From assembly GCF_015351765.1 (NCBI RefSeq), contig NZ_JADKQA010000001.1, forward strand, positions 628,394-692,393: a DNA stretch of 64,000 bases, written 5' to 3'. Of the stretch, positions 9,801 through 17,405 are shown piece after piece. The position numbers were made by a program, and so were the translations under genes. Each line of letters opens with the position of its first letter. Position 1 is the stretch's first letter. The notes beneath the pieces were generated by a model. That model was not told where the DNA came from and did not search any database. It saw only the letters and a program-made list of their open reading frames with translations. The stretch comes from Clostridium vitabionis. GTDB taxonomy: Bacteria > Bacillota > Clostridia > Lachnospirales > Lachnospiraceae.

Positions 9801-10553
9801 GTATATCCGGGCAACACCCAGAGCGACAGCATTTTCTTCGACTGCACGCAGTGGTATCAGCTCGCGGACAGCGAGGGAATTGCCCTGGCGTTCGTCTGCG
9901 AAACTTACAATGACGCCGTGAGCATCACGCACAAGGACGCGAACCTCTATCAGACGGCACTGATGACAGTTCTTCGGAACCGGATTAACGGCGATCTGGC
10001 ATCGCTCGATTTCACGAGAGTTTATGGTACCGGACAGTCGCTCGGCTCCATGACCACGCAGGGATTTGCGAGACAGAATCCGGAATTTTACGCGGCGGTG
10101 GCTTCGACCTCCGGAACGAAGAACCTCGGGGAGATCGATAGTGGAAAACCGATCCCGACGTACATGATCACCGGGCAGAGCGATCTGGATATGCTTCTCC
10201 CGGATCTCGCCGGAGCGCCGAATCTTCCGGTTTGGGGCAACTATTTCCTCCGGGTCAATGGCCTGAAACGCCAGATCGGGACGAAGGACAGCAATTATGG
10301 CGCGGATACCGCGGAGCTGATTGACCGCCGGTATCAGACCTACACCTGGAAGAACGCTGACGGCATCCCGGTATTTGCCTGGGGGCAGACGCTTATGCGT
10401 ACGCATAACTGCTATCCTGGAGAAATGCGGCTGATGTGGGATTTCCTGAAACACTTCAGCAAGGAGACGGGAGCGGATGGAAAAGAAATCAGATACTACA
10501 GCGCTTCAGCATTTGCCAGCGATGACCGCGTGAAACTGTTTGGAGAGAATTAA
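6852..10553 (+). CDS. Giant secreted protein with two alpha/beta-hydrolase domains
   Basis: A 1233-residue exported protein with a signal peptide ending near SLAAQE (residue 41); it has no RR motif, so Sec export is likely. The first hydrolase-like domain (about 250-520) has the nucleophile elbow GNSRGT with Ser380. The second (about 960-1225) resembles PHB-depolymerase/LpqC-type esterases: YLIYIPDGADGKKLPILCVY, then GTGQSLGS with Ser1063. The N-terminal part resembles a small beta domain. The substrate is unknown; polymer or xenobiotic ester hydrolysis is plausible. The tat genes follow within about 30 bases, suggesting one operon. Confidence 0.8.
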   Translation: MEQKPNTFTGKRFRLAGRHLMVAAIAAAMALSSVPAVSLAAQETDHKSGGGMLRDDFAAQPGRQTVKSIQAYTDQTFYGTAVVEVEITYEDNVDLSGVSKEDYELLDRGSLNPDYGRVPISSVKVNQEQHKVTLEIASGTTATENNTLDYSSAGTTGKRERNTFGAVVTGSWYRDTSGNIHYGKEADAEKGYQANTTGMGYQARESLELVLRHTDDPEDPGLHLADEKGQYSDKEKWQPTIDRQLTEGGFRDLYALEIPSTAAGAGDLTADAYVRGYYYVPENYQPENGIIFTLQGQGISYWRLEDGTDNAGCGFMFDTATYSWRNQGAIVVNIHDRSSASKKFGKWFENYDFVVDDANVMKYFIDTYHITGNIALQGNSRGTMASAILLKALAGQPYNAKNQDFGVSYPETEKLDKTKYDFTVDSYICQNGSFGFGYDDEDWNAVAATGLRVWAFDGEQDSNNIDSIAKYTKLMTGLRGKGWTEENVRLTGYPSEIFSYWGETDHSVTRINGWYFHDDPYYGPDVTVNPKTGKLTYAVRLGDGEKYTLKCRGKAASSNKTGYEYTVYADSFHAWALKPAGNSGNVRDFDDFGQLPVDYSQAAQLPLTGKFTKKIDMNGDGSLDDGRTVKAYIADNASIRSYFTVIAVPDKVDTWQFLEEQGWLALAEQKGEGLYVLEPGENGWGTAKEEQDYIRAAISFLRSGKNAGGNGVFSTFGIYYLAGYGKGSAPLELWAAENPLLVISQVYQGGESAGVEALREKAGSVSYGAENTGGYKAIPDFDQTLNVTGMSRITAADVPVPTWMNRYSGSRSYWMQTNDCLKTAENGVYHQRRDSDAYQTMYANSQLPASTAYGISEVKVTYAADANAADIYAFLSRWTRYDNTYAYSNALALRLDYTGARVEAQQEAKRNTVLASYSTKDANGHAQLVEITGTGREKLAGHGTVEVGVFRFSDNNGDGVNDPREYLIYIPDGADGKKLPILCVYPGNTQSDSIFFDCTQWYQLADSEGIALAFVCETYNDAVSITHKDANLYQTALMTVLRNRINGDLASLDFTRVYGTGQSLGSMTTQGFARQNPEFYAAVASTSGTKNLGEIDSGKPIPTYMITGQSDLDMLLPDLAGAPNLPVWGNYFLRVNGLKRQIGTKDSNYGADTAELIDRRYQTYTWKNADGIPVFAWGQTLMRTHNCYPGEMRLMWDFLKHFSKETGADGKEIRYYSASAFASDDRVKLFGEN

Positions 10554-10584
10554 GCAGATCTATGCATTGAAGGAGGAGAAACTT

Positions 10585-10983
10585 ATGGGAAGAATCGGAA
10601 CATCGGAGCTGCTGGTCATTTTTCTGATCGCGCTGGTGATTTTCGGTCCGAAGCAGCTGCCGGAGCTCGGGAAAATGCTGGGCAAGGCCATCGGTTCGGT
10701 GAAGCATTACGCGGACAGCAATACCTGGGCTGAGGAAGCCGCGAAGGAGGAGGCCATGAAGGCGCAGCCGGCAGCAGGAGCTCAGGCAGCGGCGGCCCAG
10801 CCGGCGGCAGGAGTTCAGGCAGCGGCGGCTCAGCCGGCGGCAGGAGTTCAGGCAGCGGCAGCCCAGCCGGCGGCAGGAGTTCAGGCAGCGGGCACGGTGC
10901 AGGAGGCAGCCGCGGTGCAGACACAGGCGGCAGAAACCGTACAGGCAGCCCAGCCGGTAACCGGAATGGCACAGCAGGGCTAA
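10585..10983 (+). CDS. tatA: TatA-type translocase subunit with repeat-rich tail
   Basis: Pore-forming subunit of the twin-arginine translocase. MGRIGTSELLVIFLIALVIF is the N-terminal membrane helix, followed by the FGPKQLPELGKMLGKAIG hinge and amphipathic helix that define TatA/E. The remainder of the 132-residue protein is an Ala/Gln-rich tail made of four QPAAGVQAAAA-type repeats, absent from the neighbouring copy. The start at 10585 is chosen because AGGAGGAG lies nine bases upstream; the frame is open further back to 10540, overlapping the previous gene. Confidence 0.93.
   Translation: MGRIGTSELLVIFLIALVIFGPKQLPELGKMLGKAIGSVKHYADSNTWAEEAAKEEAMKAQPAAGAQAAAAQPAAGVQAAAAQPAAGVQAAAAQPAAGVQAAGTVQEAAAVQTQAAETVQAAQPVTGMAQQG
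10765..10896. repeat. Four 33-bp tandem repeats inside tatA
   Basis: Units start at 10765, 10798, 10831 and 10864, nearly identical, each encoding an 11-residue QPAAGVQAAAA-like unit. The first unit is the most diverged. Confidence 0.9.
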
Positions 10984-11013
10984 ACGGGAATCAAGAGAGG
11001 AAGGAGAATCCTT

Positions 11014-11208
11014 ATGGGAAGAATCGGAACACAGGAACTTTTGATCATCGCCGGGATTGCGCTTTTAATCTTCGGCCCGAGCCGGCTTCCGCTTCTCGGC
11101 AAGACAATCGGCAAGACGATCGGCGCCTTCAAGAACAGCGAGCGGAAAGCGGCAGCCGGTGAGGACACCATCACGGGGGAACCCGGAAAATCCGGCATGA
11201 AGGAGTGA
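11014..11208 (+). CDS. tatA: TatA-type translocase subunit (short)
   Basis: A second, 64-residue TatA/E protein: MGRIGTQELLIIAGIALLIF, then FGPSRLPLLGKTIGKTIGAF. It starts 30 bases after the first tatA and shares its N-terminal MGRIGT, so the pair looks like a duplication in which only one copy gained the long tail. Gram-positive Tat systems often work with TatA and TatC only; no TatB is seen. Confidence 0.95.
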   Translation: MGRIGTQELLIIAGIALLIFGPSRLPLLGKTIGKTIGAFKNSERKAAAGEDTITGEPGKSGMKE

Positions 11209-11214
11209 CCGTCT

Positions 11215-11985
11215 ATGCGGAACAGGAGAGAGGGAATGACCTCCCCCGGAGAAATGACGCTGTTCTCCCATCTTGCGGAATTTCGGAACCGGCTTATCGT
11301 CTGCGCGGTAGTCTTCACCGCCAGCATGCTGGCCTGCCTCACAAAGGCTAAGCTTTTCTGTGACATCCTGATCAGCGGGGCATCGGAATTTTCCTTTATC
11401 TATACCTCGCCGGCGGAGCTGTTCATCGTCTACATGAAGCTTGCGCTCATCGGGGGAGCGGTGATTACGATTCCCACGGCAGTCTATGAGCTCTGGCGCT
11501 TTCTCAGGCCGGGGCTCCTCCAGAGGGAGCGGATCGCGGCGGGGCTGGTCATGATTTTCGGCCTCCTGCTCTTTGCCGCCGGCGCCGTGTTTGCGTTTCG
11601 TGTCATCCTTCCGCTCTCCATCCATTTTTTCTGGGGGCTGAATGAGGGACAGGGTGTGGCGCCGCTAATGTCGATCGCGAACTATGTGAATTACGTGACG
11701 GGGGTGATGCTCTCCTTCGGCGTGGTCTTTGAACTTCCCGTCGCCGTGGTGCTGCTGACGGAATTTGGGCTTGTCCGGGCAAAGACGCTCCGGAAATACC
11801 GGAAATACATGGTCCTGGTGATCTTTACCGCGGCGGCCATCCTGACCCCGCCGGATGTCACAAGCCAGGTTCTTCTCGCGCTTCCCATGCTGGGACTCTA
11901 TGAGATCAGTATCGTGCTCAGCGATATTGTCGGTAGGCGGGCAGACCGGGCGCTCGCTGCCGGAGTAGCAAAAAACGCGGGGTAG
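11215..11985 (+). CDS. tatC: Twin-arginine translocase receptor TatC
   Basis: Six-helix membrane protein of 256 residues that recognises RR signal peptides. FSHLAEFRNRLIVCAVVF is the TatC N-terminal signature (HLxExRxR), the periplasmic loop contains SPAELFIVYMKLALIGG, and the late motif ILTPPDVTSQVLLALPMLGLYE is diagnostic. It begins six bases after tatA, with AAGGAG overlapping the tatA end. A later ATG at 11236 (MTSPGEM) is possible but has a weaker site. Confidence 0.96.
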   Translation: MRNRREGMTSPGEMTLFSHLAEFRNRLIVCAVVFTASMLACLTKAKLFCDILISGASEFSFIYTSPAELFIVYMKLALIGGAVITIPTAVYELWRFLRPGLLQRERIAAGLVMIFGLLLFAAGAVFAFRVILPLSIHFFWGLNEGQGVAPLMSIANYVNYVTGVMLSFGVVFELPVAVVLLTEFGLVRAKTLRKYRKYMVLVIFTAAAILTPPDVTSQVLLALPMLGLYEISIVLSDIVGRRADRALAAGVAKNAG

Positions 11986-12068
11986 CGGGGAGAATGACAC
12001 TGGGAATGGATGAAATTATTTTATTTGTAGAAACTATTGATCAAGCAGGAGAAGTTAAGGGGTAAATT

Positions 12069-14783
12069 ATGGACAAAATGCACACAGACACCGAACATCA
12101 GAATCCGCTGCTTCCGGGTGAGGAACTGCTGAAGGAGAAGTTCAGCCGGAGGTCATTTCTCAAGGGGCTGGCCTTTGGCACCGCGGCGGTGAGCCTTGCC
12201 ACGATCCTTCCGGGCTGCGGGAATTCCGGCGGAGGAGCTTCGTCCGGGACGACGGCGGCAGCCGGAGAAGCCAGCGCGGCGGATTCCGGAAGTTCCAGCG
12301 GCAGCGGGATCTTTATCGATGGCGGAAATACCAACATGGATGGCCAGACCTACACGCTGGAGTTCATCCAGCCGGTTCACCTGGTCGCCATGGTTGACGG
12401 CAAACAGCCGGAGGGTACCTGGCGGTCCACCAACCGCCATCTGGTTTCCGTCGACCCGGACGGCACGATCCGGATGAGGGACGGTGTCGGCGGCCATTCG
12501 GTGGATGTGCTCTGGACGCGGGATGACACCGAGTACAAGGTGACTTTCCTGACCGGACAGACCGCGGGCGGGGAATCGATCGAGATTGACAGCCCGATCC
12601 GGCGCGGCGATTTCATGAAGCGGCTTGCGGATTACTTTGGCTGGTATCATTACAACAACTTTATGGACGACGGCACGGATATCGACGATGACGGCAACCT
12701 GATGACCGACGAGAGAGTCCGGAGCTATAAGGACGTCACCGGCGACGCGGTTTATGTAAAGCCCATTGAGGAAGCCCTGGATATGGGGGTTCTTCACGCG
12801 GATTCCGCCGATGAGGAATTTTATCCGATGTCCGATATGACCCGCGAGGACGCCGCCGTGATTCTCTGCAGCGCCTTCCACATCCCGGAGAGTGAGAACG
12901 ATGTGCTCGCCAATTTCTCCGATGTCTCCCAGGTGAACAAGGACTGCTACGCCGCGCTGAACAGCCTCTTTGCCGGCGGCTACATGCGCGGGAGGAGCAG
13001 CACGACCATCAACCCCACGGAGGGTATCACGGATACCGAGGAGCGGCTGATCATCGAGGCGATCGACCGCAGAAATGTCTGCCCGGTATGGTCCCTTCCG
13101 GTGTCCAACCGGAAGTTTGTCCGCTGCCGCCCGACCTGGTTCACCGCGACGAAGGGAGCAACCGTGCACTGGAGGTGCCGCGGCTTTAATATCTCCGATT
13201 CGCGCCTGGAGGGCCTATTTATCGGCGACCGCGGGAACGGCGTCACGCTGAGCAGCGATTGGGGGCAGTGGAACGACTACACACCGGGATTTACCACGGT
13301 TCCCATGTTCGGCCTGAATAACTGCTATGACTTCCCCTACGACAATGTCTATTTCTGTGTGGAGGTCGAGTGCTACGCGACGAAGGACGGCCTCGCGGAG
13401 AGCCCGCACACGCACTTCATCTGGCGGATCGACCGGCCGGCCTGGCACGATTTCGCGACAGACAAGCTCCACGAGGGGACGGCAGACTATCCGACCGTCT
13501 ACCGGTTCTTCGACAATTTCCAGGCGGCCGCCTACTATATTGAGGGAACCAAGTCCGGCATCCTCTATGACGGGCTGATGCCTACCCACACGACGACCTC
13601 CCTGATCGACACGGTCAACAAGCTCGCGACAAAGCCCTACATCTTCGTGCTCGGGCATAACCATCCGGATCACAAGGGAGCTCTGGCGCATGCCTATCAC
13701 GCCGGCCTGGACTGCTACATGTGTGACCGCACCGGCCCGCAGGAGACGGAGTGGAAGATCGAGACCTACAACAAGGACTGGACGGACGCGAATCCTGTGG
13801 TTGACGACACCGTCACCGGCACGTACACGGGGGGAAATGTCCACCTGATCGACGAGGGCGACACGCTCGACATCGGCAATGCCACCTTCGAGGTTTACCG
13901 CCTTCCCGGACATGAGGACGCGATGATTATCCTTTACGACCGGAAGCACGGCCTCCTGTTCTCCTCGGATATCTACGGCGTAAACCGCTACTGGGTGGCT
14001 GACCAGTTCGGCGCGAAGGGCGTGAAGCAGGACCTTGTCCTCTCGCTCCAGCAGCAGCTGATGGACGCCTACCGCAAGGATGGCGCGGAGGTGAAGGAGC
14101 TCTACACCGGCCACAACCGTACCGGCGTCGGCGCGGACTATCTGATGGTCTGGGAGCAGGCGCTCCAGAACCTTGTGGATTACGGCCCGGACGGTGTCTC
14201 CGACGACCTCCGCGGTGACGGCGCGCTCGTTGCCCGGAACGGGGATCCCTATGCGACAACCAACTGGCAGGCCATCGCGCAGAACGGCAAGCAGGTGGTC
14301 GCGGAGTATACCGGCCAGTACGACGGCAAGAAATTCACCAGGATCGAGGTCGATGAGACCGGCGGCGCCGACGGGAAGACCCCGAAGGTGGAGAGCAACC
14401 TGTATTTCGATTACCGGTCCAACGCGAGCCTCAGCGATATCGTCTTCACGGACGCGGAGCTCGTCGGCCACGATTTCAAGTATAAGGCCGGGCAGGACAG
14501 CCAGGACGAGGTTCTCCCGGACGGCAGGCTGAAATTCGTTGTGCCGAATAAGTTCGTCCCGTTCGAGTATGACTATGATGTGAATATTGGCGCCGGGCAG
14601 GCGGAAGTAACGATGATCCCGACGACGATGTCTACCAAAGCCACGCAGGTGACCGTGAACGGCAAGCCGGCGGCGAGCCGCTGCCCGGTGAAGGTGGATA
14701 CCTCCGCCCCGGCTGTTGTGGAAGTTACCGGTCCCGACGGCACGACGAAATCTACGTATACCTTTACATTCCGCACGGCATAA
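12069..14783 (+). CDS. Tat-exported SLH / metallo-beta-lactamase-fold lipoprotein
   Basis: A 904-residue probable Tat cargo encoded directly behind tatC. The signal is SRRSFLKG (Arg27-Arg28), followed by a hydrophobic stretch and lipobox LPGC (Cys50). Residues about 180-335 resemble S-layer homology repeats. The catalytic domain follows, with HNHPDHKG (about 528-535, the HxHxDH metal motif), PGHEDA (about 613), SSDIYG (about 635) and TGHNRTG (about 681). Folding with bound metal before export would explain the use of Tat. A beta-sandwich tail (780-904) ends the protein. The reaction is unknown. Confidence 0.87.
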   Translation: MDKMHTDTEHQNPLLPGEELLKEKFSRRSFLKGLAFGTAAVSLATILPGCGNSGGGASSGTTAAAGEASAADSGSSSGSGIFIDGGNTNMDGQTYTLEFIQPVHLVAMVDGKQPEGTWRSTNRHLVSVDPDGTIRMRDGVGGHSVDVLWTRDDTEYKVTFLTGQTAGGESIEIDSPIRRGDFMKRLADYFGWYHYNNFMDDGTDIDDDGNLMTDERVRSYKDVTGDAVYVKPIEEALDMGVLHADSADEEFYPMSDMTREDAAVILCSAFHIPESENDVLANFSDVSQVNKDCYAALNSLFAGGYMRGRSSTTINPTEGITDTEERLIIEAIDRRNVCPVWSLPVSNRKFVRCRPTWFTATKGATVHWRCRGFNISDSRLEGLFIGDRGNGVTLSSDWGQWNDYTPGFTTVPMFGLNNCYDFPYDNVYFCVEVECYATKDGLAESPHTHFIWRIDRPAWHDFATDKLHEGTADYPTVYRFFDNFQAAAYYIEGTKSGILYDGLMPTHTTTSLIDTVNKLATKPYIFVLGHNHPDHKGALAHAYHAGLDCYMCDRTGPQETEWKIETYNKDWTDANPVVDDTVTGTYTGGNVHLIDEGDTLDIGNATFEVYRLPGHEDAMIILYDRKHGLLFSSDIYGVNRYWVADQFGAKGVKQDLVLSLQQQLMDAYRKDGAEVKELYTGHNRTGVGADYLMVWEQALQNLVDYGPDGVSDDLRGDGALVARNGDPYATTNWQAIAQNGKQVVAEYTGQYDGKKFTRIEVDETGGADGKTPKVESNLYFDYRSNASLSDIVFTDAELVGHDFKYKAGQDSQDEVLPDGRLKFVVPNKFVPFEYDYDVNIGAGQAEVTMIPTTMSTKATQVTVNGKPAASRCPVKVDTSAPAVVEVTGPDGTTKSTYTFTFRTA

Positions 14784-14798
14784 AGCCGGATGGCCAGG

Positions 14799-14843
14799 AA
14801 ACCCCGCACCGGGTGAAGCTTATGCTCCGCCCGGCGCGGGGTT
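14799..14843 (+). terminator. Hairpin after the Tat cargo gene
   Basis: AACCCCGCACCGGG (14799-14812) pairs with CCCGGCGCGGGGTT (14830-14843). No U-tract follows, so it is a weak terminator or an mRNA end-stabilising hairpin. Confidence 0.5.
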
Positions 14844-14992
14844 CCGCGTGTCTACGCTGCCAGACGATATGGCATACTGCTGGAAAATGTGATGTCCGGC
14901 ATTCTGGTCAGCATGGTTCTTGTCGGCGTTCTCTGTAAATTTATACTAAAGCCATTTTGTATAAATATGTGGAATAATTTTGCGCTTTGCTG

Positions 14993-15005
14993 TATAATTT
15001 CACAC
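14993..15005 (+). promoter_or_regulatory. TATAAT -10 element abutting the AraC-family start codon
   Basis: TATAAT (14993-14998) lies only 7 bases before the ATG at 15006, so transcription from it would give an almost leaderless message. The -35 is poor. Either translation is leaderless or the true start differs. Confidence 0.35.
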
Positions 15006-17405
15006 ATGAAAGCAAAACATATTCCCATTCGATTTTACACCATGTTTTTCCGGACTCTTGCCGTCCTGCTCGCCGTGACGGCCCTGGTGGTCAGCCTCTA
15101 TACCGCAGTGCTGAACCGTGAGTTCCGGAAAAAATATTTTTACCAGATGAACGAGAGCGGCTTTGAGGCGATGAGCCGCTCCAGAAGTTCCCTGGACAGC
15201 ATCATTTCCCAGGAAAGAAACCGGATGCGCGGAATTTTCCAGCGCTCGGAGGCGAAGACGATCCTCACCGCGGGAAATCATCTGACCGAGGAAAATACGA
15301 TCCCGATGCTGCTTGCGCTCTCCAGCGCGGTGACGGGGGACAGCTATGCCTATGAGGCGATGCTCTACCTGCCGCGGGCGGGACGTGTCCTCATGTCCGA
15401 CCAGCGCATTGTGTCTGCGGATGAGAGCCGGTATCTGACGGTGCTGAAAAATGAGGCCGATTCCCTGGTCGTCCGGGACGACGGGATTTTCCTGATCGAG
15501 CGCTTCCCGGAGCACAAGCCGCTGGGCATCCTGGTCCTCCGCCTGGAGAAGAGGCCGCTGTACCAGGCGGCTTTTTCGGAGGTGGGCTGGCAGGAGAATT
15601 ACTCGCGGATTTACGTCTACGCATCGGGGACGCCGGTTTTCGCCGCGGTGCTTCCTTATCCGAAGGAGAAGGAGCTGGATGTGCGCGCGGAAATGTCTTC
15701 CGACGGAGAACGTCATGCCCTGGGCAGCTCCGGAACGGCAGGAAGCGGTACGCCGGCGGAGGACAGGCGGATCTTTGAGGCCGCGGGCGGCTCCTGTATC
15801 CAGGTGCTCACCGGGGATAAGTACGGCCTCATGTTCCTGCGGTTTATGGACATGCCGCGCCTTAACCCGCTCGGGCAGACGCCGGGAATCGTGGCCATCC
15901 TCCTGCTCACGCTGTTGATCACTGCCGCGGCGGCGCTATTTCTCCTGCGGACAGTTTTCCGCCCCTTCGGCGCGGTCCTCTCCGACATCCTGGGCAGCCG
16001 CCCTTTGCGCGGGGAGAGCATCCGCTCAGGCTCCGCGAATGAAATTGAGCTGATCCGGAATGTGGTGGAGGACGACCATGAGCAGCAGGAGAAGCTCCGG
16101 AAAATGCTGCTCACCGCGAGGGAGTCTGTCCAGTCGGGGCTTTTCCGGGAGCTGCTCAATTCGGACATCGTCCCGGAGGCCGACCTTGACTGGATCCGCG
16201 AACAGCTCGGGCATCTGGAGAGCCCGTTTCGCGCTGACGGCATGTACCAGGTCATTGCGCTCTGGCATGCGCAGCCGGTGGGCGGCGGGGATTCCCAGGT
16301 CACAGAGCACATGTTCCGCGAGGAGTGCGCGGAGCTCACGGCAGGATTTTTTGACGGGAAAGCCCTGAGCTTCTCCGTAAGTCCCAGCGGCCAGGTGGCT
16401 CCGGTCATCCTGAGCCGGAATCCGGCGGGCGGCTTCCCGCAGGTTCCCTCCGGCGTTGTGGTTCCGGAGGCCGACATCCTCGCGTATCTTCAAAAGGTGC
16501 AGGAACTCGCGGGAAAATACCGTTTCCGCTTTGCGGCCGGCGTGAGCGGCACGGCGGAGGGCATCGCGGCACTCCCGGCCGTAGGGCGCGCGGCGCTCGA
16601 GGATCTCCGCCGGCGTCTCTACGGCGGTGCCGCGGAGGAATCGCATGAGGAGCCGGACGAGGATTCCGCCGGGATGGCAGAGGAGGAGGGAAAAATCGCG
16701 CTCTCCCCGGACGCGGAGGCGGATCTGGCCGAGGCACTCCGGGCGCTCGATGCTATCGCGGAAGCCGCGCTTTCCGATCATGTCCCGGTGAAGGAACTCG
16801 ACGCGCGCATGGACGGCCTGATCGGGCAGGTCACGACGGCCGATCCTGTCTTCGGCGCGCCGATCCTGCTGTCCCTCATGGACCGGATGACAGAGCGCCT
16901 GGTGCAATACCGGATCCCGGTCAGCGCGGAGGCGGCGAGGCAGCGCCGTGAGCTCTCGGAAAACCGGAGCCCGATCAACCGTGAGGATTCACGAATTTTC
17001 GGGGCGGAGGCATTTTTCCGGGAAGCCCTGGAGAACATCCGGAAGACGGGGCAGGGAAGCCAGCTGCGCTATGTAGAATCCGCGAGGTCGCTGATCCGTG
17101 AGCGGTACAGCGACCCGACGCTCTCCCTGGAACTGCTGGCGGAGGAGATCGGCGTGACGCCGCAGTACCTCTCACGGCTGTTCAACCGCTTTGAGAAAGC
17201 CGGATTTATCGGTTATGTCGCCGAGACCAGGCTTTCCCAGGCGAAGGCTCTGCTCGCCTCGACCGACCTCCCGGCGAGCGAGATTGGCCTCAGGACGGGG
17301 TTCACCTCCGCCCAGAGCTTCAGCCGGGTTTTCCGCCGCTATGAGGGGATCACGCCGGGACAGTACCGGAAGCAGCAGAAGGAGTCAGGGGGTGAGGGAA
17401 GATGA
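15006..17405 (+). CDS. Membrane-bound AraC/YesN-type transcription regulator
   Basis: A 799-residue regulator with one membrane helix near residues 14-36, a large extracellular sensing domain, a second helix (about 288-318, LLLTLLITAAAALFLLRTVF) and a long cytoplasmic region ending in an AraC HTH pair: LSLELLAEEIGVTPQYLSRL, then SEIGLRTGFTSAQSFSRVFR. There is no receiver domain, so the signal probably crosses the membrane within one protein. The frame extends to 14889, but the 15006 start best places the first helix; no ribosome site is seen there. It overlaps the downstream binding-protein gene by ATGA. Confidence 0.88.
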   Translation: MKAKHIPIRFYTMFFRTLAVLLAVTALVVSLYTAVLNREFRKKYFYQMNESGFEAMSRSRSSLDSIISQERNRMRGIFQRSEAKTILTAGNHLTEENTIPMLLALSSAVTGDSYAYEAMLYLPRAGRVLMSDQRIVSADESRYLTVLKNEADSLVVRDDGIFLIERFPEHKPLGILVLRLEKRPLYQAAFSEVGWQENYSRIYVYASGTPVFAAVLPYPKEKELDVRAEMSSDGERHALGSSGTAGSGTPAEDRRIFEAAGGSCIQVLTGDKYGLMFLRFMDMPRLNPLGQTPGIVAILLLTLLITAAAALFLLRTVFRPFGAVLSDILGSRPLRGESIRSGSANEIELIRNVVEDDHEQQEKLRKMLLTARESVQSGLFRELLNSDIVPEADLDWIREQLGHLESPFRADGMYQVIALWHAQPVGGGDSQVTEHMFREECAELTAGFFDGKALSFSVSPSGQVAPVILSRNPAGGFPQVPSGVVVPEADILAYLQKVQELAGKYRFRFAAGVSGTAEGIAALPAVGRAALEDLRRRLYGGAAEESHEEPDEDSAGMAEEEGKIALSPDAEADLAEALRALDAIAEAALSDHVPVKELDARMDGLIGQVTTADPVFGAPILLSLMDRMTERLVQYRIPVSAEAARQRRELSENRSPINREDSRIFGAEAFFREALENIRKTGQGSQLRYVESARSLIRERYSDPTLSLELLAEEIGVTPQYLSRLFNRFEKAGFIGYVAETRLSQAKALLASTDLPASEIGLRTGFTSAQSFSRVFRRYEGITPGQYRKQQKESGGEGR

